From Marichromatium bheemlicum (lineage in GTDB: Bacteria > Pseudomonadota > Gammaproteobacteria > Chromatiales > Chromatiaceae): a DNA stretch of 64,000 bases. Under the pieces are notes generated by a model, which was given only the letters and a program-made list of their open reading frames with translations, did not search any database and was not told the DNA's origin. Shown in pieces: positions 10,860-19,568 of this stretch; within the stretch, counting starts at the first letter, position 1; each line of letters begins with the position of its first letter. Both the position numbers and the translations under genes were made by a program. The stretch covers positions 51,368 through 115,367 of the forward strand of contig NZ_JAAXKX010000013.1 of assembly GCF_012276755.1 (NCBI RefSeq), given 5' to 3'.

Positions 10860-13721
10860 TCAGTCGAAGAGTCCGACGGTGTTGAGGCTGGCGGCGGTGA
10901 TGCCGAGGTGATAGAGGATCTGGGTCCAGGATTGCGCGGCCTCCAGCTTGTTCATGCGGTCGACGTTGAGCGGAACGTAGATGGTGGCGCCCGGGGTGAC
11001 GCTGACGCGCCCGGCGCGGTGCGTCCAGTCCCCGCCGCGAACCGAGACGATCTCGCCGTTGGCCTGCATCACGAAGACGTGATCGCGCCGGGCGAGCACT
11101 GTGGTGCCGCCGCTGAGGTCGACGTAGTCGGCGCTGCTCAGCCCCTTGCGGTAGAGGTGCGAGGTCGGGTGGTAGACCTCGCCGACCACCGTGACCTCCT
11201 CCTGCATCCCGGTCACGGTCAGCTTGTCGCCGTCCTGGAGCTGGATGTTGGCCTCGCCCGAGCAGCTCATGGCACGGTCGAGATCGATCACCATGCGCCC
11301 GATGGCCTCCTGCTGCTTCAATTGCTTGATCACCTTGATGAGTTCCTGCTTGCGCTCGCCGGCCGGGGTCTTCTCGTCGTTTTTGACGCCGAAGGAGAGC
11401 GAGAGATTGACCAGCAGGTCGTCGAGGTTGTTCTGGATCCGGTCCAGCGCCTCCTGCTGCTGCTTGCGCACCCGCTCGCGAATGAAGACGGCACCGAATG
11501 GATAGGCGCCCTCGGTGAGTCCGCCGGCACGCTTGATAACCTGGCAGAGCGTCTCGCCGCGGGTGATGGGGTATTCGCCGGGAAAGCGGATCTCGCCGGC
11601 AAGGGTGACGCTGGCGCGTCCCAGCCAGTTGGGCTTGCGGTGCAGGACCAGCTCGTCGTGTGGCTCGAGGATGCGTCCGCTCTCGTCGTCCAGCGCGACC
11701 TCGGCGAGGTCGATCTGGCGGTGCTGGACGGCCCGGTACTCGCCTTGCAGCAGCTCGAAGCTGGTCAGCTCCGCAGAGAGCCCGTAGGCCTCCTCGCTCA
11801 GTCCACCTGCGGCGCGCAGCAGGTCGGCAACGCGCATGCCGGGCTCGAGCGGATAGCGTCCGGGGTGGCGGACCTCGCCGCGCACGTAGATGACCGGGGA
11901 GGCCTCGCCATAGGGTGTCTGCTGGACCAGCAGGTCCATGTCGTCGGCGATGATCGCGCTGCGCTCGCCTTGCCGGTCGAAGACATAGATGGTGTCTTCC
12001 GGGTAGATCAGCAGGTTCTCGCTGCCGCGCGGCGCGGCGTGGGCGCGATCCAGACTGAAGGACAGGAACTGGAGTCGGCCGCCGGTGTAGTGCTTGCGGG
12101 CGACCAGCCCGTAGCGCCGGTCCGCCTCCTCCGAGACCCCGCCGGCGAAGCCGATGACGTCGAGCAGACGGGCCTCGGCGGCGAGCGGGAAGGTACCGGT
12201 GGCGCGGACCTGACCGCGGACATCGACCACCATGGGCGGGTAGCGGCCGGGCTCGGCCTGGGTGCGCAGGTCGCGCACCAGGTTGGCGACGCGCTGCGAG
12301 CGCGGTACCGCGAGATCGAAGACGATCACCTCGTCGCGTGGTTGCAGTACGAGATCGGCTCGCTCCCCCGGACGGCGCAGGATGCTCGCGATGTCGAGAT
12401 AGCCGATCTGGATGCGCCGCGTCTGCGGGCTCTCGCGCCGCAGCAGGCCATAGGAGACGTCGGCGTTGGGTCTGAGGATGCGCGGCGAGGTCAGCAGGCT
12501 GGAGACGCGCATGCCGGGTCTGTGCTGGAAGCCGCCGGGGCGCAGCACGTGGCCGCTGAGCAGTACCACGCCGTCCATCGAGGGGGTCACCGGGAAGATG
12601 CGCAGGGTGTCGCCCGGTCGGGTCAGGGTCGCCCGGCCGCTGGCCTCGTCCAGCGGGGCGTCGACCAGGGTGTAGCGGTCGCCGTCCTGAATGCGCTCGA
12701 TCTGGGCGTCGGCCAGCGAGGCGGTCGGGAGCAGTCCGCCGGCCAGCTCGAGCAGCTCCTCGACGCGGCGTGGGCAGCGCAGCTCGTAGATCGCCGGACG
12801 CTGGACCTCACCGGCGACGCCGACGGTGGGGCCGATCGGTGGCACGAAGATGACGTCGCGATGCTGGAGCTGGACGTCGCCCGAGGTGTCTCCGCCGAGC
12901 AGGACGTCGTAGAGATCGAGCGTGGCGCTCACCTGGCCGTCGCGCTTGAGCTCGATCCTGCGCAGGGTCCCGGTGCGCTTGACGCCGCCCGAGGTGATCA
13001 GCGTGTTCAGCAGGGTCGACAGCCCGCTGACGCTGTAGTTGCCGGGCTTGACGACCTCGCCGACGACCAGGACCTGGATGGTGCGCAAGGCCCCCATGGT
13101 GGTCACCGCCTTGGCACCGACGATCTGCTGCTCGAAGCGGGCGCGCAGCAGGTCGCGGACCTCGTCGAAGTGCAGTCCGCCGACCTGGATGGGGCCGAGT
13201 TCGGGCACCAGCAGTCGGCCGTCGCGGGTGACGACCAGGCTGTACTCCACGTTGATCTTGCCGTAGACCTGGACCACCAGGGTGTCGCCCGGGCCGATGA
13301 CATAGTCGTTCGGGACCGGCAGGTCGGTGACCGGGGCGAAGGTGGTGGGGGTCTGGTCGAAGAGGTCGTAGCCGAACTGCTTCAGCTCGGACTGGAGGAT
13401 CTGCTTCTGGATCTTTTCCTCCAGGCTGACCTCGTCGAGCTTCTCGGCGGCGCGTTCCTCGATGGCCGAGGCCGGCTCTTCCGGTATCGGTTGCTGGAGC
13501 GGCGACTCAACGGGGATCATCGTGGGGATGACCGGCTGCTCCAGGGGCTCGTCGTCACCATCGGGCGCCGCCTGCATCCGCTCGACGACCTGCTGCTCGT
13601 CGAGCGACTCCAGGATTGGTAGTAGCTGGCCCTGGGCGAGACCGGACAGGGCCCCCAGCAACAGGAGCATCGGGCCGAGGCGGAGCGCGCGCGCGAGTCG
13701 GGTCGAGATGAGCGGTTGCAT
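10860..13721 (-). CDS. Polysaccharide export protein with multiple SLBB domains
   Basis: 953 residues. A signal peptide (about 1-31, LLLLGALSGLAQG) begins the protein. A Poly_export domain lies near residues 160-260 (NDYVIGPGDTLVVQVYG) and is followed by several SLBB-type repeats (for example VLVVGEVVKPGNYSV, VGVAGEVQRPAIY, VYVRGEVRHPGRYPL, VTLAGEIRFPGEYPI, VTVVGEVYHPTS). It is much longer than Wza (about 380 aa), like the large exporters of exopolysaccharide systems. No lipobox Cys is seen. ATG at 13721 has GGGAGA upstream. It should form the periplasm-spanning or outer-membrane channel with the Wzz-like partner immediately downstream. Confidence 0.9.
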   Translation of the reverse strand: MQPLISTRLARALRLGPMLLLLGALSGLAQGQLLPILESLDEQQVVERMQAAPDGDDEPLEQPVIPTMIPVESPLQQPIPEEPASAIEERAAEKLDEVSLEEKIQKQILQSELKQFGYDLFDQTPTTFAPVTDLPVPNDYVIGPGDTLVVQVYGKINVEYSLVVTRDGRLLVPELGPIQVGGLHFDEVRDLLRARFEQQIVGAKAVTTMGALRTIQVLVVGEVVKPGNYSVSGLSTLLNTLITSGGVKRTGTLRRIELKRDGQVSATLDLYDVLLGGDTSGDVQLQHRDVIFVPPIGPTVGVAGEVQRPAIYELRCPRRVEELLELAGGLLPTASLADAQIERIQDGDRYTLVDAPLDEASGRATLTRPGDTLRIFPVTPSMDGVVLLSGHVLRPGGFQHRPGMRVSSLLTSPRILRPNADVSYGLLRRESPQTRRIQIGYLDIASILRRPGERADLVLQPRDEVIVFDLAVPRSQRVANLVRDLRTQAEPGRYPPMVVDVRGQVRATGTFPLAAEARLLDVIGFAGGVSEEADRRYGLVARKHYTGGRLQFLSFSLDRAHAAPRGSENLLIYPEDTIYVFDRQGERSAIIADDMDLLVQQTPYGEASPVIYVRGEVRHPGRYPLEPGMRVADLLRAAGGLSEEAYGLSAELTSFELLQGEYRAVQHRQIDLAEVALDDESGRILEPHDELVLHRKPNWLGRASVTLAGEIRFPGEYPITRGETLCQVIKRAGGLTEGAYPFGAVFIRERVRKQQQEALDRIQNNLDDLLVNLSLSFGVKNDEKTPAGERKQELIKVIKQLKQQEAIGRMVIDLDRAMSCSGEANIQLQDGDKLTVTGMQEEVTVVGEVYHPTSHLYRKGLSSADYVDLSGGTTVLARRDHVFVMQANGEIVSVRGGDWTHRAGRVSVTPGATIYVPLNVDRMNKLEAAQSWTQILYHLGITAASLNTVGLFD

Positions 13722-13735
13722 CGGATCTCCCGGGG

Positions 13736-14617
13736 CTAGAGGCGCGAGGGCGGGGGCAATGCCCGGCCTTCGCGGACGATCTCGTCGGGGAGCAGGTGCA
13801 TCAGCGCCTGCTGGTCGAAGGGGCAGCCCTCCCAATTGATCCGGGTGCCCGGACGGGTGCCCGGACACCTGTCTCTGTAGTCCTGGATGCCATCCCCGTC
13901 GGTATCCGGCGGGTCGCCGTAGAACAGTCTCAGGGCATGGGCGGCCATGGTCTCGGGGGTTGCGATATCGACGTCGCGCACGGCGCTCCCACAGCGGTCG
14001 AAGCGGCGCAGCTTGAAGCAGGCCGACACGTCGCCGACGGTGACGAGATGCACGCAGAGCCCATCGCCCCGGCGCGCCTGCATGCGCTCGACCAGGCGTA
14101 CCGTGTCCTCGTCGAGGCGGTCGGCGCGGCTCAAGAGGATCAGGGCGCTCTCGCCGCCCGTGCCGGTCAGCCGGGACTCGACATCGGTCAGTGCCTCGGT
14201 CAGCCTGGGTCGCCAGCCGTCGCGATCGCTGAGCTGCTCGATGCGGAGCTGGATCGGACGGGTGGTCAAGCGACCGTCGGGCCCGGGGTGGGAGAGTGTG
14301 GCCTTGAGCCGACGCGCGAGCGTCCGGGCGAGCGCGGCGCGGGTCTCGAAGGGGGGCGGTGCATCCTCGCGCATGGTCCCGCCATCGTCGATGAGCACGA
14401 CGGCGGAGTGGACGCGGATCGGGCGCTCCTTGCGCGCTGCGAGTGACCGGGCCGAGATGGCGGGCTCATCTTCGGGGAGCGGCCGCACGCGTGTCTCGGC
14501 GTCCGCATAGGCGTCTTCGGTGACGACCTGCTTCGCGCGGATCGGACCGGAGGACGAGCAAGCGGTCGTCAGGATCATGGCGGCGAGCGCTGCATAGGCG
14601 ACGGAGCGGACAGACAT
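13736..14617 (-). CDS. Lipoprotein with VWA-like region and a thrombospondin type 3-like Ca-binding repeat
   Basis: 293 residues. A lipoprotein signal ends in ILTTAC (Cys20). Residues about 68-205 resemble a von Willebrand A fold: a strand ending in VVLIDDGGTM in the MIDAS position and ALILLSRAD further on, but the metal motif is imperfect. Residues about 235-265 hold DTDGDGIQDYRDRCPGT, the Ca-binding repeat often found before OmpA domains; here no OmpA domain follows. AAGGA precedes the ATG. It ends 14 nt before the SLBB exporter start. A role as an outer-membrane or periplasmic factor holding polymer to the cell is possible; function unknown. Confidence 0.75.
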   Translation of the reverse strand: MSVRSVAYAALAAMILTTACSSSGPIRAKQVVTEDAYADAETRVRPLPEDEPAISARSLAARKERPIRVHSAVVLIDDGGTMREDAPPPFETRAALARTLARRLKATLSHPGPDGRLTTRPIQLRIEQLSDRDGWRPRLTEALTDVESRLTGTGGESALILLSRADRLDEDTVRLVERMQARRGDGLCVHLVTVGDVSACFKLRRFDRCGSAVRDVDIATPETMAAHALRLFYGDPPDTDGDGIQDYRDRCPGTRPGTRINWEGCPFDQQALMHLLPDEIVREGRALPPPSRL

Positions 14618-14644
14618 CGAAGATCCTTGGGCGAGTCCTTTCGC

Positions 14645-15508
14645 TCATTCGAGCTGACCCAGGATTCTCGCATAATCCGCCGGCTCTATCCCGAGATTGG
14701 ACTGGATCAGTACGGCGGGGTAGCGATCCGGGATATCCCGCAGGAATCCCAGCAGATCCTCTCGGCTGGCGATGGGGTGATGCCATGAGCAGTAGCTGAG
14801 CTCGGCGTCGGTGAGGAAGTGCCCCGAGTGCGACCCGAGCACGTGTTCGGCGAAGATGCCATAGAGTTCGTACTCGGAGAAATCCAGGGTATTGGCCAAT
14901 ACCGCCTGCCAGGGGCGTCCGGCCTGTGCGGCGATCCGCGAGGTGAGCTGCTCGAGGGTCTCGCGCCGCCAGACGACGAGCTGGCTGATGTAGTCGTGCT
15001 GCTGGAATCCCTCCCCGGTGAGCCCGAAGAGCTTGCCGGCGAAGCGATACCAGGCGCGGTGCCTGGGGTCGGCGACGTCCTCGGGTTTGCGCGGTCCGGC
15101 GTAGAGCCTGGCTCGGCCCTGTGCGTCGAGTACGTCGGCGCAGTCGAAGGGGCGGATGAAGACGACGTCCGAGTCGGCGAAGACGAAGAGGTCGGCATCG
15201 ATGGCCTCGGCCACCGAGAGCTTGACGATCTGTTGCAGAATCCAGCCGCGCACCGGCAGTCCGCGCAGATTCAGCCACCACTTGCGGCTGAACGGGATCT
15301 TGTGCAGCCAGCCGGGCAGGATCTCCTCCTTCAGCAACAGCCGCGTGCGTGGTGTGGCGAGCCTGGAGAAGAGCGCCTGGTCCTGACGATCGACGATGAT
15401 GAGGTGTTCGTCATGACCGCAGAGGAAACGCTCGACGCTGTCGCAAAGGATTCGACAACGGTCGAAATCCGGGGCATAGCTGGGTGTGATCAAGGCGATC
15501 CTGGACAT
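14645..15508 (-). CDS. DUF6492-type glycosyltransferase-like protein
   Basis: 287 residues. The opening (RIALITPSYAPDFDRCRIL) and DLFVFADSDVVFIRPFD, with a DxD-like metal site, look like a GT-A fold enzyme of the DUF6492 group found in polysaccharide clusters. The start is ATG at 15508, preceded by GAGGAGAG; a longer version from 15697 adds residues without family resemblance. It is soluble, without membrane segments. It is the first minus-strand gene after the reversed polymerase gene and precedes the lipoprotein gene by 27 nt. The sugar donor cannot be told. Confidence 0.75.
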   Translation of the reverse strand: MSRIALITPSYAPDFDRCRILCDSVERFLCGHDEHLIIVDRQDQALFSRLATPRTRLLLKEEILPGWLHKIPFSRKWWLNLRGLPVRGWILQQIVKLSVAEAIDADLFVFADSDVVFIRPFDCADVLDAQGRARLYAGPRKPEDVADPRHRAWYRFAGKLFGLTGEGFQQHDYISQLVVWRRETLEQLTSRIAAQAGRPWQAVLANTLDFSEYELYGIFAEHVLGSHSGHFLTDAELSYCSWHHPIASREDLLGFLRDIPDRYPAVLIQSNLGIEPADYARILGQLE

Positions 15509-15987
15509 GTCTCTCCTCGTGGCTCGATCGAACGGGTGACGATGGAAAAAACGCCCCCGGAACGGTCTCGACTCGATGCGGCGAGTCTCGGATATCGGCA
15601 GGGCTATCGCATCAAGGGTTCCTGGTTTTTCATTCAATACATTGATATGTCCAATCCCTGTGGCCACCTGTGGAGACTGCCCCCGAGGATCGAACACTGG
15701 CCGGGCGGGGCGTGATCGACCGGCCTCTGGTCAGGGGCAATGGGTCTCCGGTCGCGGCGATCGCACGGCCTGCGTGTCGCTGACCGACGAGGCGGTCATC
15801 CAGCGGCATTTGCACATGTCCTGGCGCGATCGACCTGCGGATTCCGGTCGTCAGGATTAGACTCGGTGCCAGGAATGTCGTGATCCCGAATAGTGCATCG
15901 ATCGTCATGCGGCCGCGATTCGCCAGGATGTCACGACCTGCCTTCGCCTCATCCCTGGTTTTCGTACGCAACGTCGTGTAAAGCACA
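15509..15987. promoter_or_regulatory. Intergenic region between divergent EPS genes
   Basis: 479 bases without a convincing gene separate the DUF6492 gene (minus) from the polymerase gene (plus). It must hold the promoters of both directions, since the two genes diverge. It is less GC-rich than its surroundings near 15620-15650 and 15960-16000. I could not assign a convincing sigma-70 or sigma-54 element. Confidence 0.35.
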
Positions 15988-17259
15988 GTGCCAAGCTCAG
16001 TGCGACTCTCGGTCAAGAGTATCGTCGGCTTTCTGTTCATCCTGATCTTCTTCGCTGGCTATCAGGGCGGAAAGTATTTCGCGAACAACCGGTTTCAGGA
16101 GGTTGGGCTGGCACTGACCTTCCTGCTCTTCTTTTACGGCGCGGTCTTCACCGCACTCACCGATCGGACCATCCGGTGGTCGTGGTGGTTCTGGTCGGCG
16201 CCCCTGATCGTCGGCTATGTGATGCTGAGTTCATCGGCCGCATTCGCCCTCAATGCGGGGGTCCCCATCATGCCGAGCCTGTTCGCCTCGCGCGAATTCC
16301 TGATCCTGTTCCTGGCGCCGACCCTCTATTTCATCTACAGGCTCGGCTTTGCGGTCGAGGATATGCACAGGCTGTTCGTCGCCAGCCTCATCATTATCAT
16401 CATCAACTACATCATCAGCTATCACAGGGTCGATCTGGAGGCCGCCTATTTTTCCACCGGGTACATGTCCTATCTGGTCACCTACGATGAATGGCGCGGT
16501 TATCGGCTCAAGCCGCCGACCTTCGCCCTCATCATCCTGACTTGCTATGCCTCGATCCGTCTCTTCCAGGATGGGAGCCCGCTGCGCAAGCTGCTGTGGG
16601 TCATCCCGCTGCTACTCGTCGGCTATGTCTGGTCGCTGATCATGGCCCGTTCGCAGATGGCGACGGTCGCCATGGCCATGCTGCTCTATCCGATTTTCCT
16701 CAGTCGTCCGAATCGCGCCAACCTGCTGGTGCTGGTGGTGCCGATCGGGCTCATTGTGCTGCTGGCCGCCGGTTCGACGCTGGTCGATGCCTTCATGAAC
16801 GCCGAGGGCGCAGACGTCCGCGCCAAGGCCTATGTCATCGCCTGGCAGACGGCGCTGGAGCATCCAATCATCGGGTTCGGCCAATCGAGCGGCTACAGCA
16901 AGACCTATCAGGATGTCTTTGGCCCCAAGTTCTTTCCAGACGATCTCGGGATCGTCGGGACGGCCTTCAAATACGGCTTCCTCGGGGTGTTTCTCTATCT
17001 GTTCGCCAATTTCTATGTGCTATTCCGCCTGATCAAGACCAACTGGTATTACCAAAAGCGGCACGGCGTCCATCATCCCCTGATCTGGTCGCTGTTGATG
17101 ATGATGACCGCGCTCACCCTGAATCTGGTCCTCAATCCGGGGCTGGCCTATATGCAGGGGCTGACCACGGCGGCCTTCGCGGTCGGGATCACCGCCTGTC
17201 TGTACGAGGACATGGGGCTGGTGTCGCGCGCGCGGCGTGTGGTCGCGACCACCTCATAG
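15988..17259 (+). CDS. O-antigen ligase/polymerase-like membrane protein (Wzy-type)
   Basis: 423 residues with about 10-11 hydrophobic helices and a central periplasmic loop. The order of helices and the late motif IIGFGQSSGYSKTY (about residues 290-305) fit the Wzy_C/O-antigen ligase superfamily, which joins lipid-linked repeat units on the periplasmic side. The start is a GTG with no strong ribosome site, so the exact N-terminus is uncertain. It is the only plus-strand gene in the EPS locus and is flanked by minus-strand genes on both sides. Its 3' end overlaps the end of the GT2 gene by 6 nt. Confidence 0.85.
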   Translation: MPSSVRLSVKSIVGFLFILIFFAGYQGGKYFANNRFQEVGLALTFLLFFYGAVFTALTDRTIRWSWWFWSAPLIVGYVMLSSSAAFALNAGVPIMPSLFASREFLILFLAPTLYFIYRLGFAVEDMHRLFVASLIIIIINYIISYHRVDLEAAYFSTGYMSYLVTYDEWRGYRLKPPTFALIILTCYASIRLFQDGSPLRKLLWVIPLLLVGYVWSLIMARSQMATVAMAMLLYPIFLSRPNRANLLVLVVPIGLIVLLAAGSTLVDAFMNAEGADVRAKAYVIAWQTALEHPIIGFGQSSGYSKTYQDVFGPKFFPDDLGIVGTAFKYGFLGVFLYLFANFYVLFRLIKTNWYYQKRHGVHHPLIWSLLMMMTALTLNLVLNPGLAYMQGLTTAAFAVGITACLYEDMGLVSRARRVVATTS

Positions 17260-18291
17260 CGCCTTGAGTCGGCGCTTGCCGAGCAGGACCGCGAGGATCA
17301 GCCAACACTTGTCCCACTGACCGCGCCGGGCGCGGCGCAGGGCCTGGACGATCGACGAGAGATAGACGCTCGGCAGGCCGAGCGGAAAGTGCTTCCGGGT
17401 GATCCGGAGCTTGTTGCGAAAGATGTAGAAGTCCGATCGGAGCGTCGAGGCACGCTCCCCCGTCGGCGTCCCGACGCTCCGGCCCTCCTTGTGATAGAGA
17501 CGGGCGTCGTCGGCGTAGCAGAGCGCGTATCGACCCCTGGCCTCCAGCACCCAGTCGATCTCCTCGTAATAGAGGAAATAGCGCTCGTCCATGAGCCCGA
17601 TCTCGTCGAGATAGCGTCCGGGCAGCAGCCAGGAGCAGCCGACGATGTAGTCCAGGCGCTGCTCGTAGGCGGCGGGATCGATCGGCGTCTCGTCGGGCAG
17701 GAAGCGGCCGAGGGACTGCGAGGCGATCGCCGTCCAGCGGTTGAAGCGGCTGCCGCCGAGCGCCTGCACGATCTTCGGGTCGTCGTAGAAGAGCACGCGC
17801 GAGCCGCAGCTGGCGGGGCGCGGTTCGCGCTCCAGGCGGCGCACCATATTGGCGAGACAGTCCGGCTCCACCACGGTGTCGTTGTTCAGCAGCCAGACAT
17901 AGTCGGCGTCGCCACGCGCCCGGGCGTGGCGCAGACCGACGTTGTTGCCGCCGGCAAAGCCCAGGTTGCCGCCGGTGTCGATCAGCAGCAGGGGCGGGTC
18001 GGTCGCCAGCTCGGCGCGCTCGGCGCTCGCCCGGTCGAGGCGGGCGAAATCGATCGGCTTCGGCAGCGGCGGATCGCTCAGACGGCGCAGCGGCGAGTCC
18101 GCCGGTGGGCTGAAGGGCACGCGGCCCGACGCCCAGTCCGCCAGCCGTTCGAGCGAGCCGTCCGCCGAGGCGTTGTCGCAGAGCACCACGCGGTAGTCGT
18201 CGTAATGCTGGCGGAAGACGGACTCCAGACACTCGATGCTGTCGGCCCAGCCGTTCCAGTTGACCAGGACGATATAGACCTTGGCGCTCAT
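17254..18291 (-). CDS. Family 2 glycosyltransferase (rhamnosyltransferase-like)
   Basis: 345 residues. GT-A features: VYIVLVNWNGW at the N-terminus, LCDNASADGS, NLGFAGGNNVG, and the metal-binding VWLLNNDT, followed by a late YEEIDWVLEARGR motif. These match the WbbL/rhamnosyltransferase group of GT2 enzymes. The ATG overlaps the stop of the GT4-like gene by one base (TGATG), indicating coupled translation. It adds a sugar to the lipid-linked repeat unit in the cytoplasm. An unusual Pro/Arg/Asp-rich insert (about residues 60-95) separates the first two motifs. Confidence 0.9.
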   Translation of the reverse strand: MSAKVYIVLVNWNGWADSIECLESVFRQHYDDYRVVLCDNASADGSLERLADWASGRVPFSPPADSPLRRLSDPPLPKPIDFARLDRASAERAELATDPPLLLIDTGGNLGFAGGNNVGLRHARARGDADYVWLLNNDTVVEPDCLANMVRRLEREPRPASCGSRVLFYDDPKIVQALGGSRFNRWTAIASQSLGRFLPDETPIDPAAYEQRLDYIVGCSWLLPGRYLDEIGLMDERYFLYYEEIDWVLEARGRYALCYADDARLYHKEGRSVGTPTGERASTLRSDFYIFRNKLRITRKHFPLGLPSVYLSSIVQALRRARRGQWDKCWLILAVLLGKRRLKAL

Positions 18292-19493
18292 CACCGGCGT
18301 CCTCCGAGCAGGGTGTCGAGTTCGCGCTGCATGTCGCGCAGCAGCGGCCCCCAGCTGTAGCTCTCCTCGATCAGCGCGCGGGAGGCGCCGGCCATCGCCT
18401 CCCAGCGCGTGCGGTCGGTGAGCAGGGTGTCGATCGCGGCGATCGTCTCTGGGGCGGTGTCGGCGATGGCGGCATGGCGCATGTGCTCGACCTCCAGCCC
18501 CTCGCTGCCGACCGAGGTCGTCACCGTCGGCAGTCCGCGTCCCATGCCGCTCAGGACCTTGACCTTGATGCCGGCGCCGAAGCGTAGCGGGGCGATGAAG
18601 ACGCGGCTGCGCTGGAACAGGGGCTCCAGATCCGCGACGAACCCGAGCAGCTCGACCCTGGGGTCCGCCGCCGCGGCGCGCCGCAGTCTGGGGTCTGGAT
18701 TCCTGCCGGCGATCTGGATGCGCGCGTCCGGGTGCCTCCGTCCGACCTCCGGCCAGACCGTCTCGAGGAACCAGAGCAGTCCGTCGACATTCGCCTCCCA
18801 GGTCAGGGTGCCGACATAGAGCAGGATGGGCTGGGTGCTGGCGTAGTCGAGCGGCGGTCGGCCCAGGGTCGTTTCGTCGCCGAGGTGATAGGTCACGCGG
18901 CACTTCGCGCGATCCGCGCCGGCCTCGACCAGGCTGTCGATGTCGTTGGGCGAGGCGAAGACCAGATCGGCGCGGCGGCAGGCCGCCAGCTCGTAACGGC
19001 GCACCCGCAGGGATTCCAGATGGCTCGCCAGGCGCATCGCCGGGTTGGCGCCGCTCTCGGCATAGCGCTTCCACATCAGGAAATAGGCGTTGTGCTCGTG
19101 CAGGACGACCGGCCCGGCATAGTCTCGGGGGACGTATTGGAAGACCTCGTAGTGGTCGCAGAAGATGAGGTCGTAGCGCGGGGCCATGGCGCTGATCGCG
19201 CGCGCGAGCCGCTCGGAGTGCGTGCGCAGCACATTGAGCGGGATGCGCCGGAGGTAGCTGGCGATGAGCGTGTGCGCGGTGCGCGGGACCTTGACCGGCT
19301 CGCTGACCAGCTCGGCGAGCCGCGCCTGGCGTTGGAAGTCCGCCACATGGGCCTCGTCGTCGCCCTTGAGCGCGCAGGCCAGTCCGAGATCGGCGTGCGC
19401 GCCCAGGTGTTCGACCAACTTCCAGCTCTTGATGCGGCCACCGCTGTGCGGCGGGTAGGGCAGTTCCGGGGTGAGGAAGAGGATCGAGGGCAT
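18291..19493 (-). CDS. Glycosyltransferase family 4/1-like protein
   Basis: 400 residues with a GT-B fold. The N-terminal PSILFLTPELPYPPHSGGR and the C-terminal donor-binding region (ILLYVGTLTWEANVDGL, FIAPLRFGAGIKVKVLSGM with the Glu-less GxGIKVK variant) match the group of sugar transferases often annotated as 'TIGR03087 or PEP-CTERM/EPS associated'. That assignment is from memory of the family. ATG at 19493 has GGGAGA about 10 nt upstream. It is downstream of the STAS-sugar transferase gene (75-nt gap) and translationally linked to the next GT2. Confidence 0.88.
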   Translation of the reverse strand: MPSILFLTPELPYPPHSGGRIKSWKLVEHLGAHADLGLACALKGDDEAHVADFQRQARLAELVSEPVKVPRTAHTLIASYLRRIPLNVLRTHSERLARAISAMAPRYDLIFCDHYEVFQYVPRDYAGPVVLHEHNAYFLMWKRYAESGANPAMRLASHLESLRVRRYELAACRRADLVFASPNDIDSLVEAGADRAKCRVTYHLGDETTLGRPPLDYASTQPILLYVGTLTWEANVDGLLWFLETVWPEVGRRHPDARIQIAGRNPDPRLRRAAAADPRVELLGFVADLEPLFQRSRVFIAPLRFGAGIKVKVLSGMGRGLPTVTTSVGSEGLEVEHMRHAAIADTAPETIAAIDTLLTDRTRWEAMAGASRALIEESYSWGPLLRDMQRELDTLLGGRR

Positions 19494-19568
19494 GGAACGG
19501 TCTCCCTGGCTGGGCCGCCTCTGTGCCGGTCGCCGTGTGCAGGTGGGGTTCCTGTCGCGACAGGACTG

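Noticed and set aside
10689..13622. A 977-residue plus-strand reading frame opposite the SLBB exporter
   Set aside because: It has low-complexity Asp/Val/Gln composition and no motif; the minus strand encodes the full SLBB protein with a signal peptide.
17254..19074. One long fused glycosyltransferase over the GT2 and GT4-like genes
   Set aside because: The N-terminal part of that frame is a shadow of the GT4-like gene; the GT2 starts cleanly at 18291 with a TGATG junction.
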